From: Sideroxydans sp.
GTDB taxonomy: Bacteria; Pseudomonadota; Gammaproteobacteria; Burkholderiales; Gallionellaceae
Length of the DNA stretch: 64,000 bases
Assembly: GCA_016124455.1 (NCBI GenBank)
Contig: WGNQ01000004.1
Coordinates: 1 to 64,000, forward strand
Direction of reading: 5' to 3'
Shown piece after piece: positions 47,252-57,601 of this stretch (the stretch's first letter is position 1; each line of letters starts with the position of its first letter). The translations under genes were made by a program, and so were the position numbers. The notes under the pieces were generated by a model. It searched no databases and had not been told where the DNA came from. It saw only the letters and a list, made by a program, of their open reading frames with translations.

Positions 47252-48292
47252 TTACCCCCCCAGTTTCCACTTCATCGTCCCTCCTGCCCGCAGCGGTACC
47301 AGCTGGTGCTCGCCGAATCCAATCGAGGCGGGAACCTGCCATTCTTCCTTGCGCAGCGTGATCTGCTGCGTATTGCGCGGCAGGCCGTAGTAATCGGCGC
47401 CGAAGAAACTCGCGAAGCCTTCCAGCTTGTCCAGTGCACCCGCTGCCTCGAACACCTCGGCATACAGTTCGATCGCGGCATGGGCGGTGTAGCAGCCGGC
47501 ACAGCCGCAGGCATTTTCCTTGGTGTGCTGCGCATGCGGGGCACTGTCGGTACCGAGGAAAAATTTGGCGCTGCCGCCGGTGGCTGCCTTGACCAATGCC
47601 TTGCGGTGTCCCTCGCGTTTCAGCACCGGCAGGCAGTAGTAATGCGGGTGGATGCCGCCCACCAGCATCGCATTGCGGTTATACAGCAGGTGATGCGCCG
47701 TGATGGTGGCCGCAACACTGGCCGGCGCCGCACGCACGAATTGCGCAGCATCCTGGGTGGTGATGTGCTCGAATACCACGCGCAGTTCCGGCATGTCTTT
47801 CAGCAGCGGCTGCAGCACGCTTTCAATGAACACCGCCTCGCGGTCGAAGACGTCCACTGCCGGGTCGGTGACTTCGCCATGCACCAGCAGCGGCATGCCG
47901 CAAGCCTGCATCGCCTCCAGCGCAGCGTAAGTCTTGCGCAGGTCGGTAACGCCGGCGTCGGAGTTAGTGGTCGCACCCGCCGGATAGAGTTTGACGGCGT
48001 GGACCATGCCGCTGGCCTTGGCCTCCCTGATTTCTTCCGCACGGGTATTGTCGGTCAGGTACAGCGTCATCAGCGGCTGGAAATCCGAGCCGGCAGGCAA
48101 TGCGGCAAGGATGCGCTCGCGGTAAGCCTGTGCCTGAACGGTGGTGGTCACCGGCGGGCGCAGGTTGGGCATCACGATGGCGCGAGCGAACTGGCGCGCG
48201 GTATCGGGCAGCACCGAATGCATCAGCGCTTCGTCGCGCAGATGCAGGTGCCAGTCGTCGGGGCGGGTGATTTTAATTTCCATGGTCGCCAT
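47252..48292 (-). CDS. pyrC: Dihydroorotase (class II, active form)
   Basis: A 346-residue PyrC of the E. coli type. The metal site is intact: H15 and H17 in DDWHLHLRD and the carboxylated lysine K101 in [13 protein letters not shown]; later His (VHGEVTD, VFEHITT) and catalytic Asp ([13 protein letters not shown]) are present. It hydrolyses/forms dihydroorotate for pyrimidine synthesis and supplies the activity that PyrC' at 21062 has lost. It is distant from pyrB and sits with the gamma-carbonic-anhydrase and DUF2288 genes. Confidence 0.96.
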   Translation of the reverse strand: MATMEIKITRPDDWHLHLRDEALMHSVLPDTARQFARAIVMPNLRPPVTTTVQAQAYRERILAALPAGSDFQPLMTLYLTDNTRAEEIREAKASGMVHAVKLYPAGATTNSDAGVTDLRKTYAALEAMQACGMPLLVHGEVTDPAVDVFDREAVFIESVLQPLLKDMPELRVVFEHITTQDAAQFVRAAPASVAATITAHHLLYNRNAMLVGGIHPHYYCLPVLKREGHRKALVKAATGGSAKFFLGTDSAPHAQHTKENACGCAGCYTAHAAIELYAEVFEAAGALDKLEGFASFFGADYYGLPRNTQQITLRKEEWQVPASIGFGEHQLVPLRAGGTMKWKLGG

Positions 48293-48304
48293 TTTAGTTG
48301 AAAG

Positions 48305-49171
48305 TCACTCCTGCTTCTTGAATTCCAGTGCACGCTGGTAGAGTTCGTTTTTGCCGGCACCGGTGATCTGCACCGCAAGCTGCACCGCCTGCTTCAGCGG
48401 CAGGTCCTGCAACAGCACCGACAGCATGCGTTCGGTTTCGCTGTCCAGCCCTTCCTGCTTCGCTGCCGCGCCCGACACCAGCAGCACGAATTCGCCGCGC
48501 TGGTTATTGGCATCGGCATGCAGCCAGTCCAGCGCCGCGCTGAGCGCGCAGGCATGGATGCTCTCGAACAGCTTGGTAACCTCGCGCGCAAACACGATCT
48601 GACGCCCACCGCCGAAAACCTCCTGCAGGTCGGCTACGCATTCCAGGATGCGGTGCGGCGCTTCATAGAACACCAGGGTGTAAGGCATTTCCGCCAGCGC
48701 CTGCAATTCGCGGCAGCGGGCGCCGGATTTGTTCGGCAGGAAGCCGTAAAACAGGAAGTGCGGCGCAGGCAATCCGGCAGCGGACAAGGCGGCCAGCGCG
48801 GCATTCGCACCGGGCACCGGGATCACCCGGTGGCCCGCCTCGCGCACCGCCTGCACCAGCAGCGCGCCGGGGTCGCTCACTGCCGGCGTGCCGGCGTCCG
48901 TCACCAGCGCCACCGCCTGGCCCTGCGCCAGCAGCGCGATGACCTTTTCCGCCGCACCGCGCTCGTTATGCTGGTGCAGTGCCAGCAGGCGCGGCGCGGT
49001 AATCGAGTAATGCGCAAGCAAGTGCGCGGTGTTGCGCGTATCCTCCGCCGCAACGGTATCCGCGGATGTCAGCACATCCAGCGCGCGCAGGCTGATATCG
49101 CGTAAATTTCCAATCGGGGTGGCAACTACATATAATGCACACTCCAGTTTCTGCTTTTGCCCGTTATGCAA
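48305..49171 (-). CDS. rsmI: 16S rRNA (cytidine(1402)-2'-O)-methyltransferase RsmI
   Basis: A 288-residue tetrapyrrole-methylase-fold enzyme that modifies C1402 of 16S rRNA. VVATPIGNLRDISLRALDVL, AAEDTRNTAHLL and VTDAGTPAVSDPGALL are diagnostic. The only plausible start is a TTG at 49171 (or a CTG at 49147); the TTG overlaps the first six bases of the divergent lpoA gene, so there is no intergenic space. Confidence 0.95.
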   Translation of the reverse strand: MHNGQKQKLECALYVVATPIGNLRDISLRALDVLTSADTVAAEDTRNTAHLLAHYSITAPRLLALHQHNERGAAEKVIALLAQGQAVALVTDAGTPAVSDPGALLVQAVREAGHRVIPVPGANAALAALSAAGLPAPHFLFYGFLPNKSGARCRELQALAEMPYTLVFYEAPHRILECVADLQEVFGGGRQIVFAREVTKLFESIHACALSAALDWLHADANNQRGEFVLLVSGAAAKQEGLDSETERMLSVLLQDLPLKQAVQLAVQITGAGKNELYQRALEFKKQE

Positions 49172-50349
49172 CGTCTCGCCTCTTGGTTTTTGTTGTTCGC
49201 CGCACTATACGTCAGCATGTGTACCTCCGCCACTTCCGGGGAGCTGCCTGCGGCGTCCGGCGAAGAAGCGCCCGCGCCGCACATCGCGTTGCTGCTGCCG
49301 TTGCAGTCGGACGCCTTCGGCAAGGCGGCGGAAGCCGTGCAACAGGGCTTCATGGCCGCCGCCAATGCCCAGCCGCACCACCTGCCGGTGCGCGTTTACG
49401 CCAGTTTCGATGAAAGCACGGACATCACCGCACTGTACCTGCATGCAATCGCCAGCGGCGCGCAGGCGGTGGTCGGGCCGCTGACGCGTGACGGCGTCGC
49501 TACCCTGGCCTCCCAGCCCGCCCTCATCACCGTCCCGACACTGGCACTCAACGTCGTGGACAACATCATCGCCCCGGACAAGCTGTATTTCTTCGGCCTG
49601 AGCGCAGAAGCCGAGGCGCGCCAGGTCGCGCAGATCGCCGCCGGCGACAAGCTCACCAGCGCCAACATCATCAGCACCGACACCCCGCTGTCGCGGCGCC
49701 TGGCACAGGCTTTTGCCGACGCATGGGTACACAACGGCGGCACCATCGCCACCAACACGGTGTACAACAACGACCCGACGATCTTCGCCAACCTGCCGGC
49801 CGACCCGGGCAACATGGTGTTTCTCGCGGCAGCGGCCGACAAGGCGCGGCTGATCCGGCCTTACATCAACCAGACGATCCCGGTATACGCCACCTCGCAG
49901 GTATTCGTCGGCAATAACGACACGCTGCTCAATTTCGACCTCAACGAGATCCATTTCATCGACATGCCCTGGCTGCTGCAGCCTGACCATCCGGCAGTGA
50001 TGATCTACCCGCGTCCCGACCTGCCGCTGGGGCCGGATCTGGAGCGGCTGTATGCGCTGGGCATCGACGCCTTCCGCCTGCTGCAGATCATGCTCGCCAA
50101 CAGCGAGCCCGCCACTCTGCCGCTGGACGGCGTAACCGGCAACATCTACCTGAACGGCAATCACCAGTTCATACGCGAAGGCATCAAGGCCCAGTTCAAA
50201 CAGGGCCGCGGGCTAACGCCGGAAGCGGAAGCCGCACTGGCTGCCGCCGCCCGCGCCGCCGCGGCGGCAGCGGCGGCAAGCAGCGTTCCCCCCACCATCA
50301 CCACCGCCCAGGCACCCGCACCTGCGGTAGCGGCACCACCCGCCAAACC

Positions 50350-50353
<4 letters not shown>
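49166..50353 (+). CDS. lpoA: Penicillin-binding protein activator, LpoA-like (LppC family)
   Basis: 395 residues from the ATG at 49166 (the frame also allows a TTG at 49157). A signal sequence runs to about residue 18 with a cysteine at 19, but the lipobox is poor (YVSMC), so lipidation is uncertain. The rest is a periplasmic-binding-protein-like fold (HIALLLPLQSDAFGKAAEAVQQGF, AVVGPLTRDGVATLAS). The N-terminal TPR domain of enterobacterial LpoA is missing, as in other short forms. The C-terminus has an Ala-rich tract (~358-380) and a Pro/Ala tail. It should be outer-membrane-associated and linked to peptidoglycan synthesis. Confidence 0.87.
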
Positions 50354-51327
<974 letters not shown>

Positions 51328-51328
<1 letters not shown>

Positions 51329-51897
51329 TGCGTTATCTCAATTATCTGTTATTCGCAGCACTGCTGGCGGCCCTCCAGGGATGTTTCCCCGTCGTCGCCA
51401 CCGGTGTCGGCACCGGTGTATTGATGGCAGCAGACCGCCGCACCACCGGCACCTATATCGAAGATCAAGAAATCGAGAGCAAGGCATCCGGTCGCGTCGC
51501 CAGGGAATATCATGACAAAGTGCACGTCAACATCACCAGCTTCAACCGCCATGTACTGGTTACCGGCGAAGTGCCGGATGATGCGACCCGTACCGGCGTC
51601 GAACGCATTGTGGCCAGCGTCGCCAACGTCAAGGCCGTCAGCAACGAACTGGTCATTGCCGGACTGAGCTCGCTGTCCTCGCGCGGCAGCGATACCGTGA
51701 TCACCGGCGATGTGAAGCTGCGCTTCCTCGACAACAAGAACGCGTTCAATCCCGACCACGTCAAGGTCGTCACCGAAGACGGCACGGTTTACCTGATGGG
51801 CCTGGTATTCCACAAGGAAGCCGATGCGGCCGCCGAGATCGCCAGCACTACCAGCGGCGTGCAACGCGTAGTCAAGGTATTCGAATACCTCGATTGA
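51328..51897 (+). CDS. dolP: BON-domain outer-membrane lipoprotein (DolP/YraP-like)
   Basis: 189 residues from the ATG at 51328, which overlaps the previous stop by one base and has a strong AGGAGGGG ribosome site. Lipobox LQGC with C19. Two BON domains follow (about 48-115 and 125-189; [20 protein letters not shown] and [18 protein letters not shown]). DolP helps outer-membrane integrity and binds phospholipid. Fourth gene of the conserved lpoA cluster. Confidence 0.93.
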
Positions 51898-51904
51898 TCG
51901 CGGC

Positions 51905-52390
51905 ATGACGGCACCCCCGGAGTTCGAACGGAAAATCTGCACGCGCGATAATTTCGCCGCACGCATCGCCGCCCTGCCGCGCCCGCTGGTATTCACCAAC
52001 GGCTGCTTCGACGTACTGCACCGCGGCCACGTTACTTACCTGGCCCAGGCGCGCGCACTGGGCGCCGCCCTCATCGTCGGCGTCAACAGCGATGCTTCCG
52101 TGAAACGTCTGGGCAAGGGCGACGACCGGCCGGTAAACAGCGAAGCCGACCGCATGGCGGTGCTCGCCGCACTCGAATCGATCAGCCTGCTGGTACCGTT
52201 CGACGAAGACACGCCGCTGAACCTGATCCTCGCCTGCAAACCCGATGTGCTGGTCAAGGGCGGCGACTGGACGCCGGACAGAATTGTCGGCGGCAAGGAA
52301 GTGCAAGGCTGGGGCGGCTCGGTTCACAGCATTCCGTTCCAGCATGAGCGCTCTACCACCGCCCTGCTGAAAAAAATCCGCAACCAGTAA
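51905..52390 (+). CDS. rfaE2: D-glycero-beta-D-manno-heptose 1-phosphate adenylyltransferase
   Basis: A 161-residue nucleotidyltransferase equal to the C-terminal half of HldE. The HxGH signature is at 39-42 in [29 protein letters not shown] and the C-terminal [10 protein letters not shown] (ISSTxIxxKI-like) complete the site. It makes ADP-heptose for LPS core. The kinase half must be encoded elsewhere. It begins 7 bases after dolP and is consistent with the GmhA-like gene above. Confidence 0.94.
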   Translation: MTAPPEFERKICTRDNFAARIAALPRPLVFTNGCFDVLHRGHVTYLAQARALGAALIVGVNSDASVKRLGKGDDRPVNSEADRMAVLAALESISLLVPFDEDTPLNLILACKPDVLVKGGDWTPDRIVGGKEVQGWGGSVHSIPFQHERSTTALLKKIRNQ

Positions 52391-52485
52391 TAACCGGCCA
52401 GCGCCGATCCGCCCTCTTGCTGCCTCCCTGACCCGGATAACGCACGCGCACTGCCGCTCGGCAACGCTTCTGCATGTATTGATAA

Positions 52486-53433
52486 ATGACAATTGAGCAA
52501 GCATTGTCAGGTTTGGCTTGGCAGGAAACGGCATCATTGCTCCCGGATTGTGGAGGACAGGCTTTGGACGACAGCAGGGAAAGGGCATATGTGCAACGCT
52601 TCGAGCGGGTGTTCGATTACATCGGGCGGCACCTCGGCGGAACGCTGGACGTCGAGCAGTTGAGCCAGGTGGCGAATTTCTCGAAGTTCCATTTCCACCG
52701 GCAGTTTTCGCATTACGCCGGCATCGGCATTTCGGCTTATGTTCGCATGATGCGCTTGCGCCACGCCTCGTACCGGCTGGTGTTCAGCAAGCACGAACGC
52801 ATCATCGACATTGCGCTGGATGTCGGTTTCGACAGCCCCGAGTCGTTCGCGCGTGCCTTCCGGCAGGCATTCGGCCAGTCTCCTTCGCAATTCAGAAAGC
52901 AACCGCAATGGCAGCCGTGGAAGGAACAGTTCCGCCTGCCGCCCAAACCAAGGAGAGCAATGATGGAAGTAAACATAGTTGATTTTGGAGAAACGAAGAT
53001 CGCCGTGCTGGAACACCGCGGCCCGCCCGAGAGGGTCAACCACTCGGTGATGGACTTTATCGAATGGAGGAAGCAGAGCGGGTTGTCGCCGGTGAAAACC
53101 AGCCGCACCTTCGGTGTGGTCTATGACGACCCGGATACCGTGGAGCCGGACCAGTTCCGCTTCGACATCTGCGGCGAAGTGGCCAACGGCGTGCCGGACA
53201 ACGCCCAGGGCGTGAAGAGCGGGACGATACCGGGCGGCCGCTGTGCCGTGATCCGGCACCAGGGCCCGCACGAGCGCTTGGGCGAAAATATCTATTACCT
53301 CTATCGGGACTGGCTGCCGCAAAGCGGCGAGGAACTGCGCGACGCGCGGCTGTTTTTCCACTACCTGAACCTGCGTTCGGAAGTGGCCGATCACGAGCTG
53401 ATGACCGACATCTACCTTCCGCTCAAGTCCTGA
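52486..53433 (+). CDS. AraC-type regulator with GyrI-like effector domain
   Basis: A 315-residue protein with an N-terminal AraC DNA-binding domain (about 35-130, two helix-turn-helices: LDVEQLSQVANFSKFHFHRQF and IIDIALDVGFDSPESFARAF) and a C-terminal GyrI/SOUL-like ligand domain (about 160-312, AVLEHRGPPERVNHSVMDF). This reversed AraC layout (DNA-binding first) is the Rob/SoxS-like type; such proteins sense small hydrophobic or drug-like molecules. No transporter is adjacent, so the target is unknown. The flanking gaps (95 and 149 bases) hold no recognised element. Confidence 0.9.
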   Translation: MTIEQALSGLAWQETASLLPDCGGQALDDSRERAYVQRFERVFDYIGRHLGGTLDVEQLSQVANFSKFHFHRQFSHYAGIGISAYVRMMRLRHASYRLVFSKHERIIDIALDVGFDSPESFARAFRQAFGQSPSQFRKQPQWQPWKEQFRLPPKPRRAMMEVNIVDFGETKIAVLEHRGPPERVNHSVMDFIEWRKQSGLSPVKTSRTFGVVYDDPDTVEPDQFRFDICGEVANGVPDNAQGVKSGTIPGGRCAVIRHQGPHERLGENIYYLYRDWLPQSGEELRDARLFFHYLNLRSEVADHELMTDIYLPLKS

Positions 53434-53582
53434 TCACGCGCCGCCCACGGTTCCGGCCCGCCATGGCCGGAGCCGCGCGGCGGATTAGCCATGGCCTCTG
53501 CAGTGCCAGGTTCGACAGGTATCAATTGTGGATTGTGCCGCCGCTTGCGATAATGAGCCGTTCGCAACGATCTTTGGGCATC

Positions 53583-53939
53583 ATGACAATACCTACCGAA
53601 ATCACCCTGCACCAGAAATCCAATACGCTCGAAGTCGCTTTCGACGACGGTACGCGTTTCCAGCTGCCCGCCGAATTCCTGCGCGTGCTGTCGCCTTCCG
53701 CCGAAGTGCGCGGCCACGGACCGGGGCAGGAAGTGCTGCAGGTCGGCAAGAAGAACGTAGCCCTCACCGAACTCGAAGCGGTGGGCAGCTATGCGCTCAA
53801 GCTGACTTTCGACGACGGCCACGACAGCGGCCTGTACACCTGGGATTACCTGTACGAGCTCGGGCAGAACCAGGAACAGCTGTGGCAGGGCTACCTGCAC
53901 GAACTGGAAGAAGCCGGCGCCAGCCGCGACCCCCATTAA
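53583..53939 (+). CDS. DUF971 (gamma-butyrobetaine hydroxylase-like N-terminal) protein
   Basis: 118 residues from the ATG at 53583; the frame is open to 53463 without support. DUF971 pattern: [43 protein letters not shown]. Function unclear; some DUF971 proteins are linked to Fe-S delivery. It lies 44 bases upstream of ubiE. Confidence 0.9.
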   Translation: MTIPTEITLHQKSNTLEVAFDDGTRFQLPAEFLRVLSPSAEVRGHGPGQEVLQVGKKNVALTELEAVGSYALKLTFDDGHDSGLYTWDYLYELGQNQEQLWQGYLHELEEAGASRDPH

Positions 53940-53983
53940 CATTGCAGGCCGGACGTAGCCCGGCCGCATTTCAGGAGCAAAAA

Positions 53984-54715
53984 ATGGCAAACACCCATTT
54001 CGGTTTCGAGACCGTAGCCGAGGAAGAAAAAGCCAAGCGCGTCGCCGGCGTGTTTACCTCGGTCGCCAGCAAATACGACATCATGAACGACCTGATGTCG
54101 GCCGGGCTGCACCGCTTGTGGAAACGCTTCGCGGTCAGCGTGAGCGGCGTGCGCACCGGGCAGCGCGTGCTCGACGTGGCGGGCGGCTCCGGCGACCTGT
54201 CGCGGCTGTTCCTGAAAAAGGTCGGCAGCAGCGGGCAGGTCGTGCTCACCGACATCAACAATGCCATGCTCACCGTCGGCCGTGACCGCCTGCTCGACGA
54301 AGGCACCGCCACCCCGGCTGCACAATGCGATGCCGAGCACCTGCCCTTCCCCGACAACTACTTCGACTGCGTCAGCATCGCCTTCGGCCTGCGCAACGTC
54401 ACTCACAAGGACGCCGCGCTGCGCGAGATGCACCGCGTGCTCAAGCCCGGCGGCCGCGTGATCGTGCTCGAATTCTCCAAGGTCGCCAAGCCGCTGGAAA
54501 AGGCCTACGACCTCTACTCGTTCAAGCTGCTGCCGAAGATGGGCGAAATCATCGCCAGCGACGCCGACAGCTACCGCTACCTGGCCGAATCCATCCGCAT
54601 GCACCCGGGGCAGGAAGAACTCAAGCAGATGATGATCGATGCCGGACTGGAACGCGTCGAGTACTTCAACATGACCGGCGGCGTGGTGGCGGTGCATCGG
54701 GGTTATAAGCTGTAG
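53984..54715 (+). CDS. ubiE: Ubiquinone/menaquinone methyltransferase UbiE
   Basis: 243 residues from the ATG at 53984, supported by AGGAG 9 bases upstream and by the family N-terminus [20 protein letters not shown]. The frame upstream runs through the DUF971 gene in another phase and is spurious. SAM motif [13 protein letters not shown] and the family blocks [14 protein letters not shown] and [12 protein letters not shown] are present. It C-methylates the quinone ring. Confidence 0.96.
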   Translation: MANTHFGFETVAEEEKAKRVAGVFTSVASKYDIMNDLMSAGLHRLWKRFAVSVSGVRTGQRVLDVAGGSGDLSRLFLKKVGSSGQVVLTDINNAMLTVGRDRLLDEGTATPAAQCDAEHLPFPDNYFDCVSIAFGLRNVTHKDAALREMHRVLKPGGRVIVLEFSKVAKPLEKAYDLYSFKLLPKMGEIIASDADSYRYLAESIRMHPGQEELKQMMIDAGLERVEYFNMTGGVVAVHRGYKL

Positions 54716-54739
54716 CCATTAGCGACAGCAAGAAAATAC

Positions 54740-55162
54740 ATGCCTAGCATTGCCTTCCGATTTATCTTCGTTTTTTTGCTTAGCGCTTTGGTGGCCGAAA
54801 TTGCTAATGCAGATGAAGACTATCGATGCACCATTAATCGTGTATCTCTGGCAGGAGATGAGTCTGGCGCCAACTTTAAGTTATTACAGACTTATATTGG
54901 AAAAGAATTTACCGTTGAGCGCCGCACAGGCTTAATGGCTGGCGCATTGAAAAATTCATACGTAACCAAACCACAAGTAGTCGATTATGGATCAGCGGCA
55001 AATTCTTACAAAGTTGTAACAACTATGAGAATGGCAGAAGGAGCTGGCTACGGATCAAATATCTATGCACTAACAATAAATGAATACGAAAAGTCCCTAA
55101 AGAAACCTTTCGTATTTCTGAGTAATGACGAAATATATTTTGGGAGTTGCACCCATTTCTAG
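54740..55162 (+). CDS. Hypothetical exported protein
   Basis: A 140-residue protein, not recognised. It begins with a signal peptide (MPSIAFRFIFVFLLSALVAE, cleaving near NADED). The mature part has two cysteines (C30 and C137) that could pair, and mixed-beta-like sequence (SYKVVTTMRMAEGAGYGSNIYAL). Clearly more AT-rich and lower in GC third positions than ubiE and yjdM around it, suggesting recent transfer. No good ribosome site is seen. Confidence 0.65.
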   Translation: MPSIAFRFIFVFLLSALVAEIANADEDYRCTINRVSLAGDESGANFKLLQTYIGKEFTVERRTGLMAGALKNSYVTKPQVVDYGSAANSYKVVTTMRMAEGAGYGSNIYALTINEYEKSLKKPFVFLSNDEIYFGSCTHF

Positions 55163-55273
55163 CCCGCATAGAACGGCTCAAAAACTCAACACCCCTCATC
55201 CGCTATAATCCCGCCCTTTCCAACCTCATGGGCTGCTTGCGTCGGCCCATGTGCTTTTTGATGGAGTTCCCCT

Positions 55274-55609
55274 ATGAGTCTGCCCAAGTGCCCCAAATGC
55301 AATTCCGAATATACCTACGAAGACGGCAGCATGTACGTCTGCCCCGAGTGCGCGCACGAGTGGCCGCAGATTGCGGCAACTGCCGGCGAAGAGCAACGCG
55401 TGTATAAGGACGCGTTCGGCAACGTGCTGGCCGACGGCGACTCGGTCACCGTGATCAAGGACCTCAAGGTCAAGGGTTCGTCCTCGGTGGTGAAGGTCGG
55501 CACCAAGGTGAAGAACATCCGCCTGGTCGACGGCGACCACGACATCGACTGCAAGATCGACGGCATCGGCGCGATGCAGCTCAAGACGGAGTTCGTGAAA
55601 AAGGCGTAA
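55274..55609 (+). CDS. yjdM: YjdM/PhnA zinc-ribbon protein
   Basis: A 111-residue protein: N-terminal zinc ribbon with C6, C9, C23 and C26 (PKCPKCN, YVCPEC), then the PhnA domain ([27 protein letters not shown]). Despite its old name there is no good evidence for a phosphonate role. TATAAT at 55204-55209 may be a -10 element. It ends 7 bases before the pseudouridine synthase gene. Confidence 0.93.
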   Translation: MSLPKCPKCNSEYTYEDGSMYVCPECAHEWPQIAATAGEEQRVYKDAFGNVLADGDSVTVIKDLKVKGSSSVVKVGTKVKNIRLVDGDHDIDCKIDGIGAMQLKTEFVKKA

Positions 55610-55616
55610 GCCCGTC

Positions 55617-56240
55617 GTGCCCGCCGCCGATTTCGAACTGGTCTATTGCGACGCCGCACTGCTGGTCGCGAACAAGCCGGCCGGACTGCTGGCTGTACCG
55701 GGACGCGGCGCGGACAAGCAGGACTGCCTTTCCGCACGCATCCAGCAAACCCATCCCGACGCCTTGATCGTGCACCGCCTGGACATGGCGACTTCCGGGC
55801 TGCTGGTGTTCGGGCGCGGGGCCGACATGCAGCGCAAGCTGTCACGGCTGTTCCATGACCGCAAGGTGGAAAAACGCTACGTGGCGGTGGTGGCCGGCCA
55901 AATGGACGAGGCTGGCAAGATCGAATTGCCGCTCGGCGCCGACTGGCCGAACCGCCCGCAGCAGAAAGTGGACCACGCCTCAGGCAAGCACTCGCTTACG
56001 CGCTATCGCCTGCTGGCCCACGATGCGGCCGCCGATACCAGCCGCCTAGAGCTGGAACCCGTCACCGGGCGCACCCACCAGTTGCGCGTGCACCTTGCGG
56101 CGATCGGCCACCCGATTGTCGGCGATGCCCTGTACGGAGGACGTGCGGCCGCTCGCCTGCTGCTGCATGCGAGCGCACTGAGCTTTCCCCATCCGCTGGA
56201 TGGCAGTGTGCTGAGGCTGGAAAATACACCGCTGTTCTAA
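55617..56240 (+). CDS. RluA-family pseudouridine synthase
   Basis: A 207-residue enzyme from a GTG start, 7 bases after yjdM. Catalytic D56 lies in HRLDMATSGLLVF; PVTGRTHQLRVHLAAIGHPI is the second family block. It has no S4 domain, which suits the RluA (23S U746/tRNA U32) or RluC/TruC-like short forms. The target base cannot be told from sequence. Confidence 0.92.
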   Translation: MPAADFELVYCDAALLVANKPAGLLAVPGRGADKQDCLSARIQQTHPDALIVHRLDMATSGLLVFGRGADMQRKLSRLFHDRKVEKRYVAVVAGQMDEAGKIELPLGADWPNRPQQKVDHASGKHSLTRYRLLAHDAAADTSRLELEPVTGRTHQLRVHLAAIGHPIVGDALYGGRAAARLLLHASALSFPHPLDGSVLRLENTPLF

Positions 56241-56315
56241 AGATGGGCGCAAAAACGCCGATGCTATACTCCGAAGCACAATAATCCCCACTTAACGCCC
56301 AGGCAGTTGCCAGAC

Positions 56316-56720
56316 ATGAAGAAACGAGGTTCGCGCCGCATCCCGGTCACGCATGGTCTGAAGAACATCTATGCGATGGACATGCACCTGCCCTACAAGG
56401 CCGCCTGTGCCGGTAAATTCACGGTAGTTTCCTTCGGCCGGCTGGCTGCCGCCATCATGGTCATCCGCTCCGCGCTCGAGCGCGCGCAAACCAGAACCCC
56501 GCAGGCCGTCGAAACCATGGATGCCGCAATCGGCACGCTGCAGGTGGTCCGGGCGCGCGGCGACCGTACCGGCGTCTGGGAAATCACCGAAGACGAGCGT
56601 CCCTCGGTGCTCAGCGGGATCGAGATGGCAGAACAATGCATCGGCACCCTGAGCGTCGCGCTACTGGAACAAACCGCCGACATCCTGCTGCAGCAGGTGC
56701 TCAACGAACCCGCAGCGTAG
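56316..56720 (+). CDS. Hypothetical protein
   Basis: 134 residues from the ATG at 56316 (a TTG at 56307 is also in frame). Basic N-terminus (MKKRGSRRIPVTHGLKN), then mostly helical sequence with an acidic patch (EITEDERPSVLSGIEMAEQ). No signal peptide or membrane segment, no known motif. TATACT at 56265-56270 could be its -10 box. Codon use matches the core genome. Confidence 0.6.
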   Translation: MKKRGSRRIPVTHGLKNIYAMDMHLPYKAACAGKFTVVSFGRLAAAIMVIRSALERAQTRTPQAVETMDAAIGTLQVVRARGDRTGVWEITEDERPSVLSGIEMAEQCIGTLSVALLEQTADILLQQVLNEPAA

Positions 56721-56794
56721 GCGGCGCAGGCGCCGTCCGGACGCGGCGCAATGCTATACTTCGCCTTGCAGCTTAACCACCGTATGAGGAATCG

Positions 56795-57598
56795 ATGAAG
56801 CGTTTTTTGATGTTGTTGACGATAGCCCTGACCTGCTTCAGTTTGTTCGCCGCCCCGGCTGAGGCCAAACGTTTCGGCGGTGGCATGAGTTTCGGCAAGC
56901 AGCGTTCATTCTCGCAACAGCAAATGCAGCGCGCACCGGCGGCGGCACCTTCTCCCGCTGCGCCTGGCGCGCAGCCCAAAGGCAACAAATGGCTGGGGCC
57001 GTTGGCCGGCCTGGCGCTGGGCGCCGGGCTGGGCGCGCTGTTCATGAACGGCGGCTTCGGCGGCGGCCTGCTGACCATCCTGCTGATCGCAGTCGCAGCC
57101 ATGTTCCTGCTGTCGCTGTTCCGCCGCCCGCAACCCGCGATGCAGTACGCCACCAATACGCCTTACGATCCGGCCGAACCCATGCAACCGCAATATGCGG
57201 GTGGCACTTCCGCTGCCTCGACCATTCCGGCTGACTTCCCGGTAGATGCGTTCCTGCGCAGCGCGAAGACTTCGTTCATCCGCCTGCAGGCCGCAAACGA
57301 CCGCAAGGATCTCAACGACATCCGCGAATACACCACGCCGGAAATGTTCGCCGAGATTTCCATGCAGCTGCACGAGCGCGACCACTCACCGCAAAAGACC
57401 GATGTGCTGGAGGTGGAGGCCAACCTGCTGGAAGTGGTCAGCGAGGGCAACCATGCCATCGCCAGCGTGCGCCTGGTCGGCCAGCTGCGTGAAAATAACG
57501 GTATGCCGGAAAACTTCGATGAAGTCTGGCACGTGCAGAAAAGCCTCAACGACGAGCACGCGGTGTGGCTGCTCGCCGGTATCCAGCAAGTCGCCTGA
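56795..57598 (+). CDS. Tim44-like domain membrane protein
   Basis: A 267-residue protein. Signal-like N-terminus (MKRFLMLLTIALTCFSLFAA), a Gly/Gln/Pro-rich segment (FGGGMSFGKQRSFSQQQMQ), a transmembrane helix (about 87-108, GLLTILLIAVAAMFLLSLF), and a Tim44-like domain (about 145-265; DAFLRSAKTSFIRLQAANDR). Proteobacterial Tim44-like proteins have no settled role. It lies just upstream of ubiJ-ubiB, a common betaproteobacterial arrangement. TATACT at 56755-56760 is a candidate -10. Confidence 0.88.
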   Translation: MKRFLMLLTIALTCFSLFAAPAEAKRFGGGMSFGKQRSFSQQQMQRAPAAAPSPAAPGAQPKGNKWLGPLAGLALGAGLGALFMNGGFGGGLLTILLIAVAAMFLLSLFRRPQPAMQYATNTPYDPAEPMQPQYAGGTSAASTIPADFPVDAFLRSAKTSFIRLQAANDRKDLNDIREYTTPEMFAEISMQLHERDHSPQKTDVLEVEANLLEVVSEGNHAIASVRLVGQLRENNGMPENFDEVWHVQKSLNDEHAVWLLAGIQQVA

Positions 57599-57601
57599 CC
57601 C

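Noticed and set aside
53528-54715. The 395-codon frame as a long UbiE
   Set aside because: Residues before 53984 are an out-of-frame reading of the DUF971 gene; the family N-terminus and an AGGAG site support 53984.
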